NCBI RefSeq assembly: GCF_002234615.1
Contig: NZ_NMQW01000012.1
Location: forward strand, 186,001 to 250,000
DNA length: 64,000 bases
Reading direction: 5' to 3'
From: Paenibacillus rigui
GTDB lineage: Bacteria > Bacillota > Bacilli > Paenibacillales > NBRC-103111
Position 1 is the stretch's first letter; each line of letters starts with the position of its first letter. The notes below the pieces were generated by a model. It had not been told where the DNA came from, searched no databases, and was given only the letters and a program-made list of their open reading frames with translations. Below, piece after piece: positions 56,608 to 64,000 of the stretch. The position numbers were made by a program, and so were the translations under genes.

Positions 56608-57707
56608 AATCGTTTCCCTGCCTCCCATTTCGTTAGCTTCTCCGTCGGAAATGTCTGCACCTTTTGCTTGTTCAGCTTTCGAATGGCTTCCAGTTGGGTT
56701 GCCGTAGCCGGCTGATTCCGAATCATTGTATATAAGTTATCGTGAGCGTTCTTCCTTGCTATCTCCTTATCCCCCAGCTCGTCAATCAAACGGTACATGC
56801 CTTCAATGGCTTGCTCTTCATTTTTCAATCCGTAGCCCGAATCCGTGCTTAACACAAAGCGGTCCGGGAACTGCTTCATCACCGGTATAAAATCTTTTAG
56901 CTTATTCGCGCTTTCCGGATTAAATGCCGTAAACCCGGCGAAAAAATCAGCGTACACATTCGGATAAGCCGCCAATAGCTCACGGATGTTCTCCGGTGAA
57001 TTATAAGCATTGGCATGTGCGAAGATAAAGAGGGTGTCGGGGTATAACTCCAATGCTTCTTTGAATTTCTGTATCCCGATTCCATTCGGCGGATCGATAT
57101 GGAGTAAGATCGGAGCTTTATATTTCGCGCACAGTTCATAAATTTGCGGCAAGACGCCATCCATCGGATCCTTCGTTTTCCAGGTCACCTTGGACAAAGC
57201 CGGAGAGTAGCTTGAGGCCGCAGCAACTTCTCCTATTCCAAAGAAGCCCTTCTCCAGCATTTCCCTCGCGTGATCTACCCCGGACGGCTCCAGCAGGTTA
57301 ACACCCGAGAAAAAAGGAATAATCACATCCGGCTGCTTACGGTAGGCGTCCCACGCAATCTCATCGGTCCACACTGCCGAGGGCTCGGAAACGTTTCCAA
57401 ATAAAATGATGCGGTCCACACGGTTCCTCTCCCATATCTCCTTCATGCCGACATATTTAGAATCGCCTGCATCGTGGTTATGGGCATCGAATAATGGAAG
57501 CTCACCGTACTGCGTGACCAAGTCATCCAAGCTTTTAACAGCTGCTTTAGATTCTCCATTTTCGGGCGGGACAGGTTTATCCTCCGATATGGGTACCGTC
57601 TTTTGCACCGGCTGGGTCCCGCCTCTGAAAAGATCATGTCCTATAAGTACAGCTCCAACTGCTAAACACGCGAGAAGCCAATAGGACAGCTTGCTTTTAA
57701 ATGACAA
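56595..57707 (-). CDS. Membrane-anchored amidohydrolase (TIM-barrel metal hydrolase)
   Basis: The 370-residue protein has an N-terminal anchor helix (SYWLLACLAVGAVLIGHDLF), a Pro/Lys linker and an amidohydrolase-2-type TIM barrel. Metal residues are seen in LFDAHNHDAG, the second His in LLHIDPP, HANA and the Asp in LSTDSGYG. Members hydrolyse or decarboxylate diverse substrates; this one cannot be assigned. TTG 57707 lies just after GGAGGAGG; ATG 57743 is an alternative that would include the ribosome site in the coding part. Confidence 0.75.
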   Translation of the reverse strand: MSFKSKLSYWLLACLAVGAVLIGHDLFRGGTQPVQKTVPISEDKPVPPENGESKAAVKSLDDLVTQYGELPLFDAHNHDAGDSKYVGMKEIWERNRVDRIILFGNVSEPSAVWTDEIAWDAYRKQPDVIIPFFSGVNLLEPSGVDHAREMLEKGFFGIGEVAAASSYSPALSKVTWKTKDPMDGVLPQIYELCAKYKAPILLHIDPPNGIGIQKFKEALELYPDTLFIFAHANAYNSPENIRELLAAYPNVYADFFAGFTAFNPESANKLKDFIPVMKQFPDRFVLSTDSGYGLKNEEQAIEGMYRLIDELGDKEIARKNAHDNLYTMIRNQPATATQLEAIRKLNKQKVQTFPTEKLTKWEAGKRLTAN

Positions 57708-57785
57708 TCCCCTCCTCCTCCGTTCTCCATGTATTACAAACATTACCTTTTACTGTATAATCGACTCCACCTTTTGTAAAGATGC

Positions 57786-57829
57786 AAAAAAAATCCCTGA
57801 CCGCACCTTTCGGTTGGATCAGGGATTTT
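57786..57829 (-). terminator. Terminator after the DGQHR gene pair
   Basis: AAAATCCCTGA/TCAGGGATTTT perfect 11-base arms, followed by TTTTTTT on the minus strand, 17 bases past the second DGQHR gene stop. Confidence 0.85.
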
Positions 57830-57845
57830 GGTATTCACCAGGGAC

Positions 57846-59015
57846 TTACGCCGTCGCTTCATCATCAACCGCATCGCCGTGAAGCTCTTGGAAAAACTGT
57901 ACCAGCTTGCCGTGCTTGCGCAGCGACTTCTCATGAATTAAGTTCAGCTTGCCGTTATCCAGCGTGCCGAAACGTTCAATCAGCTGTTCATTTTCATGGG
58001 TCCAGTCAAAGCCTTCAAAAATGCTCAGACAAGATGTCCAATTTTTGGTGTATTTTCCATCGATGAACAGATGAGCGTGAGCATACAACGCAATACTTTC
58101 CTGCATAGCCCGGCTCGAGGAGCTGTACTGGGGCAATCCCGGCTGCTCCGGCATTAACGGCAGCAGCGTGCTGAAAAATTGATGCAGCATCTCGATATAC
58201 GACGAAGGATCCTGACGAATCTTACGCGCCATTTCGTAGGAAGGCTGCATTTTACCTGTGAACAGCATCGTTGCGGTTGAGTACAGCCAGCTGAACGATG
58301 TGAAATTTTTATTATACGACGTCAAATTTGCACGGCATTCCACTCCCGCTCCTTTGAGGAACACATTGTGGTCAACCACCTGCTGAATGACGAGATTCAA
58401 CGGATCGATGCTGTCGAACGAGTGACCCAGCTCTTTGCTTACCAGCTGTACCTTGGAGTTAATGTCTCCAAACAGCTGCTTCTCTTCTTCCTCACTCAAG
58501 CCGATGTAAATTTGAACGGCAAGCTCGCTTTCCATCAGCTCCAGACGGCGGCGCTCAATCTGCTCCACCAGTCCTTGCATCTGCTCCAGCTCCAATGCAA
58601 TCTCCTCATTCTCAGGCGATCTGCGCTGCTTGATTAAAAGAGCCGCCACCTTCTTCTCATGGCTGCGAACCTCCTTCAACAGCTGCTCGTTCACATAGCC
58701 GAGAGCCAGAATCCGGTGCTGTCCGTCCAAAATACTCAGCTTCGAGCCGGGACGAAGATACAGCCCTTTGTCGGTTTTGGCGAGCGAGCTTACTTCTCTC
58801 AGCGACAAGGTCACCGGGCCGAAGAACACACGGTCAAGCTCGCGTTCCTGCAAGTAATTCGATATTTTACGGCGTTGGCCACTGCTTAATTTCCTCTGAA
58901 CCATAGGATCGATTGACGTATAGTTCAAAACATCCTGTACTTGAATAGGCACCGTGGCAAGGCCGAATTTTTCACAAAAAGGGTGTATCGTCATATTCAG
59001 GCAAAGTCCATCCAT
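57846..59015 (-). CDS. DGQHR-domain protein (DndB-like), second of pair
   Basis: This 389-residue protein carries DGQHR at residues 97-101 (LSILDGQHRILAL) and the second family motif EKQLFGDIN near 178-186, as in DndB, which is linked to DNA phosphorothioation and reported as a regulator of dnd genes. A coiled-coil region (ENEEIALELEQMQGLVEQIERRRLEL) lies between the motifs. Its ATG overlaps the stop of the first DGQHR gene by one base (TAATG), so translation is coupled. No dndA, C, D or E gene is nearby. Function unknown. Confidence 0.8.
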   Translation of the reverse strand: MDGLCLNMTIHPFCEKFGLATVPIQVQDVLNYTSIDPMVQRKLSSGQRRKISNYLQERELDRVFFGPVTLSLREVSSLAKTDKGLYLRPGSKLSILDGQHRILALGYVNEQLLKEVRSHEKKVAALLIKQRRSPENEEIALELEQMQGLVEQIERRRLELMESELAVQIYIGLSEEEEKQLFGDINSKVQLVSKELGHSFDSIDPLNLVIQQVVDHNVFLKGAGVECRANLTSYNKNFTSFSWLYSTATMLFTGKMQPSYEMARKIRQDPSSYIEMLHQFFSTLLPLMPEQPGLPQYSSSSRAMQESIALYAHAHLFIDGKYTKNWTSCLSIFEGFDWTHENEQLIERFGTLDNGKLNLIHEKSLRKHGKLVQFFQELHGDAVDDEATA

Positions 59016-60190
59016 TAGCCGGCATCCTCCTCAGCAATTTCCGATACGTTAGCTTTCTCCAGTAATTGATCCTCGCGAATCAGAAACAGGTGGTGCTCCT
59101 GATAAAAGTCTTTAATGTATTGGTAAGCCTTCATAATCCGTGAACGTCTAGGCAGACGGTCTTTCTCGTCCCCAACGTAGATCGCGTTCCAGTCGATATG
59201 AGGCAAAATTTTCATTGCATATTCCAGCGCATACCGGTTAAATTTGCCGGTCTTCGTTACTTCCTCATGGAAGAACAAGGACAGCGCAATCTGGATATTT
59301 TCCGACCAGCACAGCTCGCCTTTTTCAGGCTCGGGCAAGTAGCGCAGCAGCGTATCGAAATAGTAGGACGCAAGCTTCAAATGCTCTTCCACTTCTTCGT
59401 CCTTGAAGTAATAGCCGTTATTGCGCGCAGCGGATTTCAGCCGTCCTTCGAACAGCCCGGCCATAATCTCCACCAGCAAGTGATACGAGAACAAAAATTC
59501 AGGCCCTTTGCCCCGTTCCGTAAACCGGTCGACGGAAATTTGTTTCATCGCAGGCGCCTTCTCCGCAACTTGTGAAGCGAGCACATGATAAAATCTCCGC
59601 TGTTCCCGCAGTACGGCCAAGTTCCCGCCGATTTTACGCGGAAGCTTGTTAATGTCGGAGAACAATTGGCGTTCCTGACGTGCGTTGATATCCAGATAGA
59701 TCATCGTAGACATCGGGAATGTGTACAGCTTGCTCAGCTTTGCCGAAATTTCTTCCATACGGTCGTATTCTCTGCGGTCTTTGGCCCGGGCCATGTTGCT
59801 TTGGAGCGTTTCCATCAAACGTCGGAAAGCCGCCAGTCTGTGCTGCCCGTCGACAACATACAATTTCTCAATCGCCTGCAGACGGTACACCTTCTGCTCC
59901 TCATCATATTCGCCGGCTCCGCGTGCAGATAAAATAATACCCGGGAAGTAAATGCCCTGTTGATGATCCATATACAGCATGATGTAATCCATCAGCTTGG
60001 ATAAATTTTGCGGAACGATTGCCCGCTGTACTTCCAAATCCACCTCGTAAATCGAGAACAGCTTGCTCATCGGCAGTGTGGTCGATAATGTTGTTTGACC
60101 GAACGTTCGGGAAGCCACACCCGGAATTTCGATATAGGACGAAGCTTTCTGTTCAGCCAGCAGTTCCGACAACGATGAAATCGTATCCAT
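59015..60190 (-). CDS. DGQHR-domain protein (DndB-like), first of pair
   Basis: This 391-residue paralogue has DGQHR at residues 114-118 (LYVVDGQHRLAAF) and ERQLFSDIN near 178-186, followed by a conserved LPRKIGGNLAVL. The remaining helical body ends with an acidic tail (EEDAG). The two proteins share the fold but only low identity, suggesting a heteromeric complex rather than recent duplication. ATG 60190 follows AAGGAGG by about ten bases. The leader holds two inverted repeats. No known partner gene (dnd/dpt, restriction) adjoins. Confidence 0.8.
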   Translation of the reverse strand: MDTISSLSELLAEQKASSYIEIPGVASRTFGQTTLSTTLPMSKLFSIYEVDLEVQRAIVPQNLSKLMDYIMLYMDHQQGIYFPGIILSARGAGEYDEEQKVYRLQAIEKLYVVDGQHRLAAFRRLMETLQSNMARAKDRREYDRMEEISAKLSKLYTFPMSTMIYLDINARQERQLFSDINKLPRKIGGNLAVLREQRRFYHVLASQVAEKAPAMKQISVDRFTERGKGPEFLFSYHLLVEIMAGLFEGRLKSAARNNGYYFKDEEVEEHLKLASYYFDTLLRYLPEPEKGELCWSENIQIALSLFFHEEVTKTGKFNRYALEYAMKILPHIDWNAIYVGDEKDRLPRRSRIMKAYQYIKDFYQEHHLFLIREDQLLEKANVSEIAEEDAG

Positions 60191-60227
60191 GCCTGTCTTG
60201 CCTCCTTAAATATTGGACTTTGGGATC

Positions 60228-60252
60228 CATGAAGAAAACCAGAGTCTTCATG
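60228..60252 (-). promoter_or_regulatory. Leader hairpin of the DGQHR operon
   Basis: Perfect eight-base arms CATGAAGA/TCTTCATG with a nine-base loop lie 38 bases before the start codon in the leader. Confidence 0.5.
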
Positions 60253-60329
60253 AATTTCATTGCATCACCTACAACAACCGCCCACCCTATAGGAGCGCAG
60301 CTGTCTCTTTCGTACAGTAAAGATATATT

Positions 60330-60359
60330 ACTATAATAGGTTCATATAGTTTCATTATA
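60330..60359 (-). promoter_or_regulatory. Promoter and candidate operator of the DGQHR operon
   Basis: TATAAT (60359-60354) on the minus strand is followed at once by ACTATA/TATAGT arms (60345-60350, 60330-60335; nine-base gap), placing the repeat over the expected transcription start. The -35 is weak. Confidence 0.4.
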
Positions 60360-60418
60360 CACCGAAAGGACACGAAACATTCAGCAGGAAGGCAGAATAT
60401 TACATCGTTTTCTAAAAG

Positions 60419-60514
60419 TTATTCCCGCAGGCTGTCCAATATTCTTGCCATGTCCTCTTGACTTCCTTCGAAGCCGTGTCCAATCAGGCTGTTGGTCGCA
60501 TCCGGTTGAAACTA
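60419..60514 (-). pseudogene. Startless coding fragment upstream of the DGQHR operon
   Basis: A 31-codon frame between TAG (60512-60514) and TAA reads FQPDATNSLIGHGF-EGSQEDMARILDSLRE, which has protein-like composition but no start codon or ribosome site. The base composition becomes AT-rich beyond its 5' end. It looks like the C-terminal remnant of a gene; family not recognised. Confidence 0.35.
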
Positions 60515-60603
60515 TTAAGGCAAAAATATTGTTACTTTCGCCTCTTCTATATAATAAAACTTATTACTAAGCGTTTCAAATCCATCAGATAATATGAACG
60601 ATG

Positions 60604-60696
60604 TTATTTTTTGCCGCCATCCTTCAATCCAAGCAAGATAAACATTCCGACAATGACCAGGAACACAATAAAGCTGCACAAAACATCAATCCACAT
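60604..60696 (-). CDS. 30-residue single-helix membrane peptide
   Basis: ATG 60696 lies seven bases after GGGGGAGG and opens a 30-codon frame: MWIDVLCSFIVFLVIVGMFI, then LLGLKDGGKK. It is one transmembrane helix with a short basic tail. The strong ribosome site argues it is translated. The longer frame to 60810 has no site. It sits alone between the coding fragment and the PAS-HD-GYP gene. A role as a membrane-bound regulator or toxin-like peptide is conjecture. Confidence 0.6.
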   Translation of the reverse strand: MWIDVLCSFIVFLVIVGMFILLGLKDGGKK

Positions 60697-60938
60697 CGGA
60701 GCCTCCCCCTTCTGTATGTAGGGATTATGGCCGGATCCTGCAACCCGGCTGCACAAAACAACTAGCTGCTGCAATATATTGTATGCGCTATCTTCCGGTT
60801 GTGCGCCCATCTGCTCACGTGATGCTGAACAAAAATGTTCCCGTCAAATCGTCAAACTTTTGAATGCAGCCTCAACATAAGCCCCTGCCTGTGGTAAACT
60901 AGCATTTGATGTTTATTTACAGCAAAGGAGGAAGCCCC

Positions 60939-61910
60939 TTGCAGCCTTGGTCTCATTACTTACAATTGGCCGACGCCGTCATCATTACGGATCAACAGCA
61001 CCGAATTCTCGATGTAAACAAGAAATATGAAGAATTAACGGGCTACCCCCGAGACTATATGGTGGGTCTTCGCGCCAATTTCTTAAGCTCGCGTCTCACC
61101 CCTAAGAAAACGTACGAGAGTATGAAAGCCGCCTTATCGCACCGGCTTGGCTGGTCCGGTGTGTTCGTTAACCGCAAACGAAATCAGGAGCTGTGGCACA
61201 CGAATATTACGATCACGCCCATCCCCCATCTGCAGGATGTATTTTATGTGGGCGTCGTTCGGGATCTGGACGATATGCCTGAAGGCAGCTACTTATCGGA
61301 AACACGCAAAGTGAAGCTGCAAAATGAAATTTTGAAAGTGTTGGCCATCTCCTGTGAAATACGGGACCCTCATATTGAAGAGCACCTGCACCAGGTTCAG
61401 ATAGGCACTGAGAAGCTGCTGAGAGCTCATAACGAGCGGATGAAGCTGGGGCTGACTGAAGAATACATACACCAAATCGTTAATGCCAGCATCATGCATG
61501 ACATCGGCAAGTCCGGCATTCCCGAAGGAATCTTGTACAAACCGGGAAAACTGAATTACTATGAGCGCCATATTATGGAGACGCATCCGTTAATCGGTCT
61601 CGAGATTGTCAATAAAATATCCAATGAATTGGAAGACGATATTTTGGATGAAGATTTGAAGATTGCAAAGCACATTATTCATTACCATCATGAAAAATGG
61701 GACGGCAGCGGGTACCCTGCCAAGTTGAAGAGCACCGACATTCCGTTCGAAGCGAGAGTCGTCTCCATCGTCGATGTGTACGATGCCTTGACCAGCAGGC
61801 GGGCTTATAAGGATGCTTGGTCTTCGGACAAAGCGATTCAATTTCTTAGGGAACAACAAGGCGAAGCCTTCGAGCCGGAGCTGGTTGAGAGCTTTTTGGC
61901 GATGATCTGA
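60939..61910 (+). CDS. PAS-HD-GYP cyclic-di-GMP phosphodiesterase
   Basis: This 323-residue protein has an N-terminal PAS domain (about 5-115; AVIITDQQHRILDVNKKYEELTGY) and a C-terminal HD-GYP domain with MHDIGKSGIPEGILYKPGKL and HHEKWDGSGYP, the signature of 3',3'-cyclic-di-GMP hydrolases. TTG 60939 lies seven bases after AAAGGAGG; the ATG 60909 frame overlaps that site. It could oppose the PAS-GGDEF cyclase at 50.3-51.2 kb. No receiver domain. Confidence 0.9.
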   Translation: MQPWSHYLQLADAVIITDQQHRILDVNKKYEELTGYPRDYMVGLRANFLSSRLTPKKTYESMKAALSHRLGWSGVFVNRKRNQELWHTNITITPIPHLQDVFYVGVVRDLDDMPEGSYLSETRKVKLQNEILKVLAISCEIRDPHIEEHLHQVQIGTEKLLRAHNERMKLGLTEEYIHQIVNASIMHDIGKSGIPEGILYKPGKLNYYERHIMETHPLIGLEIVNKISNELEDDILDEDLKIAKHIIHYHHEKWDGSGYPAKLKSTDIPFEARVVSIVDVYDALTSRRAYKDAWSSDKAIQFLREQQGEAFEPELVESFLAMI

Positions 61911-62037
61911 TTCGGAGCTGCCCTGATGACTGCCGATCAGCAGCCTCCCCCCTCATGTTCAATCCAATGTATGATCTGTCCACCTCTGGGTAAAATATCC
62001 TCATGAAACTTCTAGCCCAGGGGAGCCCGCATAAATT

Positions 62038-63570
62038 ATGTTCAAATTCCCTTCCCTGCTCCGTTTGCTGCAGCGGGGCCGTCAACAGCCCGATCAGCCC
62101 CACAAGGCCTTGCCTGCTTCCGGTGTGGAGCAAAGCTCTAATGAGCTGCATGAGCAGCCAGAGGATGGCTCCACCAGCCTGCAGAACATCCTCAGCCAAT
62201 TCGAAGACTGCAGCGACCTGAGTCATGTGTCTCTTCATGGAGACGGACTGCACCTGGTTTACTTCTCGCATCTCATTCAAAAGGAGGTGTGGGACCGTCA
62301 AGTTTTGACGACCCTGAGAGAGACTCCGCCGGAACAGCTTGCTGCTCTGATGAGTCAGGCACCCTTTACTTCCGCCGACGGCAGCAAGGACATCGTACTT
62401 GCTATTTTGGACGGGGGAACCGCCATTTTTTATCAAGACCGTGTGCATTTAGCTTTTGTTACAGGCGGTGAAACAAGAGCGGTCAACCAGTCGGAGACGG
62501 AATCGGTTATTACGGGTCCGCACGACGCTTTCGTTGAAACGGCGGAGACGAATCTCTCCCTCATCCGGCGCAGAGTCAAAAGCTCCCACTTGAAGGTGGT
62601 TAAGCTGACCGTAGGCGAAGTCTCGAAAAATACGGTCTATATTTTGTACATTAAAGACATTGCCAATATGCACTTTGTACATACAATGATCGAACGGATC
62701 CAAAGCATCGAGGTGGATGCCGTTTATGACGGCAATATGCTGACGCAATACTTCGACGATCAGCCGAACTCGGTGTTCCCGCAATTTCTGACTACAGAAA
62801 GAACGGATTCGGCAGCATCCAAGCTCATCGGAGGCCGGGTGCTCTGTCTGGTGGACGGGAGTCCGACCATTATCTCCGCGCCTGCGGCGTTCCTGGAATT
62901 TTTCTCTTCCCCCGACGATTATTATCAGCGGTGGATGCTGGGTACGGCCACCCGTTTGCTCAGGCTGGTCGCTTTTCTTATAACGATTATCTTTACTGCA
63001 TTCTACGTGTCTGTAACAACCTATCATTACGAAATGATTCCGGAGACCCTCATTATTACGTTAACCGAATCGCGAAGCCGCGTCCCCTTTCCCCCTCTGT
63101 ATGAAGCGCTGCTGATGGAAATTACGATCGAGCTGCTTCGAGAAGCAGGGGCCCGGCTGCCGACTAAAATCGGCCAAACGATCGGTATCGTAGGAGGTAT
63201 CGTCATCGGCCAAGCCGCTGTCCAAGCCGGACTGACAAGCAACATCCTCATTATCGCTGTCGCCTCCTCCGCCATCGCGTCCTTCGTTGTTCCGAGCTAC
63301 GTGATGAGCGCGTCCATTCGTCTTGTCCGCTTCGGCCTTATCGTGTTGGCTGGGATTTGGGGGAACTTCGGCTTAATCCTGGGTGTAACGGCGCTGACGA
63401 TCCATATATCCGGCATAACGAGCTTGGGGTCCTCCTACTTGATCCCCATTGCTCCTATGAAGTGGAATGACTGGCGGGACGTGCTTATACGAGCTCCCCT
63501 GTGGATGATTAAAGACAGACCCTCTCAGCCTCAAAGCCCGAACCAAGTAAAAAACAAAATGAGAAAATAA
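62038..63570 (+). CDS. GerA family spore germination receptor, A subunit (second operon)
   Basis: This 510-residue A subunit has an N-terminal cytoplasmic region with a Gln/Pro/Ser-rich extension (about 10-50) not seen in the first copy. Conserved blocks are ESVITGPHDAFVETAETNLSLIRRR, YILYIKDIAN, IGGRVLCLVDGSPTIISAPAAF, and the transmembrane part TTYHYEMIPETLI, REAGARLPTKIGQTIGIVGG, IAPMKWNDWRD. ATG 62038 has only a distant GGGGAG. The B-type permease starts 13 bases downstream. Confidence 0.9.
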   Translation: MFKFPSLLRLLQRGRQQPDQPHKALPASGVEQSSNELHEQPEDGSTSLQNILSQFEDCSDLSHVSLHGDGLHLVYFSHLIQKEVWDRQVLTTLRETPPEQLAALMSQAPFTSADGSKDIVLAILDGGTAIFYQDRVHLAFVTGGETRAVNQSETESVITGPHDAFVETAETNLSLIRRRVKSSHLKVVKLTVGEVSKNTVYILYIKDIANMHFVHTMIERIQSIEVDAVYDGNMLTQYFDDQPNSVFPQFLTTERTDSAASKLIGGRVLCLVDGSPTIISAPAAFLEFFSSPDDYYQRWMLGTATRLLRLVAFLITIIFTAFYVSVTTYHYEMIPETLIITLTESRSRVPFPPLYEALLMEITIELLREAGARLPTKIGQTIGIVGGIVIGQAAVQAGLTSNILIIAVASSAIASFVVPSYVMSASIRLVRFGLIVLAGIWGNFGLILGVTALTIHISGITSLGSSYLIPIAPMKWNDWRDVLIRAPLWMIKDRPSQPQSPNQVKNKMRK

Positions 63571-63583
63571 GGATGGATCGGAT

Positions 63584-64000
63584 GTGCAGGAAAAGATAAC
63601 GCCCTACCAAACTGCGATTATCGTATTCATGGCTCAATCCGGCATTGTCATTTTCAGCTTGCCTCGGCTTGTGGCTGAAACCTTCGGATTGAACGGCTGG
63701 ATTGCCGTTCCCGGGTTCGGCATCATTTCGGCCATCAACCTATGGCTTGTTTCAAAGGCGTACCGTGCATGCAAAGGCAGAACGATTTTCGAGGTTATGG
63801 AAGCGGCTTGCCCCAAGTCGCTGCTTTACCCGATATATTTGGTCATCGCCCTCACTTGGGCATTGCTCGGCTGTATGGTTGTGAAGGAATATGTCCTCAT
63901 CTTCCAGATGCTTTCGTTTCCGACGACGAATCCGATGGTATTCAAGCTGAGCATCAGCGTGCTGGCCTTTTTGCTGCTCATCAAAGGGATCTACACCATC
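63584..64000 (+). CDS. Ger germination permease, B subunit (3' truncated by window end)
   Basis: A GTG at 63584, behind AAGGATGG, opens a frame to the window end (139 codons) reading QEKITPYQTAIIVFMAQSGI, then PRLVAETFGLNGWIAVPG. This matches the N-terminal helices of GerAB-type permeases (APC superfamily), with a few conserved Gly/Pro. It forms an A-B order with the preceding gene; a C subunit is expected beyond the window. Confidence 0.85.
   Translation, partial: MQEKITPYQTAIIVFMAQSGIVIFSLPRLVAETFGLNGWIAVPGFGIISAINLWLVSKAYRACKGRTIFEVMEAACPKSLLYPIYLVIALTWALLGCMVVKEYVLIFQMLSFPTTNPMVFKLSISVLAFLLLIKGIYTI

Noticed and set aside
57846-60190. Complete dnd-type defence island
   Set aside because: No cysteine desulfurase, DndC/D/E, restriction or transposase genes are next to the DGQHR pair.
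1-64000. CRISPR arrays, tRNA/rRNA genes, intact insertion sequences
   Set aside because: No spaced direct repeats, cloverleaf-like or rRNA-like sequence, or transposase was seen.

Overview
The window looks like a chromosome segment of an endospore-forming, monoderm Firmicute, most probably Paenibacillus or a close relative. The basis is the spore genes (spoVID-, spoIIB-, cwlD-, gerM- and three-gene ger-type), a valine T-box in front of valS, strong AGGAGG-type ribosome sites, frequent TTG/GTG starts, and a gene order matching the Bacillus subtilis block ysoA-tig-clpX-lonB-lonA-ysxC-hemAX-C-D-B-L-spoVID-valS-folC-spoIIB. No rRNA, tRNA, intact insertion sequence, prophage or CRISPR array was seen.

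Layout. 1-3.2 kb (+): the end of a membrane-linked sugar dehydrogenase operon (subunit 3 fragment, GMC flavoprotein with a cysteine cluster) followed by its own tatC-tatA pair. 3.3-12.3 kb (-): valS-folC-murC, a separately transcribed SPOR-domain spoIIB-like gene, and spoVID. 12.4-15.1 kb: a pseudouridine synthase and a secreted phosphodiester-glycosidase with a long Thr/Pro tail. 15.1-25.5 kb (-): an almost complete tetrapyrrole block (hemA, hemX, precorrin-2 dehydrogenase, hemC, a cobA-hemD fusion, hemB, then hemE, hemH/cpfC, hemL). It serves both heme and siroheme, but the coproporphyrinogen oxidase and decarboxylase steps are not in it. 25.6-39.8 kb (-): speD, ysxC, lonA, lonB, ispG, clpX, clpP and tig, with cwlD inserted on the plus strand. 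39.9-44.6 kb (-): ysoA-like gene and a ger operon in B-A-C order. 45-51.7 kb: asnB, rdgB-rph-gerM (-), a PAS-GGDEF cyclase and pgpA.

51.8-64 kb is the accessory end. It holds an orphan shortened Ger(x)C-like lipoprotein, an MBL hydrolase, a methyltransferase, a ROK regulator that has lost its metal-site residues, a membrane-anchored amidohydrolase, and two translationally coupled DGQHR-domain (DndB-like) genes with none of the usual phosphorothioation partners. It also holds a 30-residue membrane peptide, a PAS-HD-GYP protein, and the start of a second ger operon in A-B order.

The most unusual material is the coupled DGQHR pair with two inverted repeats in its leader. Next are two coding remnants (a frameshifted CxxC zinc-type peptide at 53.1-53.25 kb and a startless fragment at 60.4-60.5 kb), a nested-stem RNA candidate between clpP and tig, and the solo Ger(x)C-like protein. 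All functions are inferred from motifs and gene order read by eye; no database search was possible.
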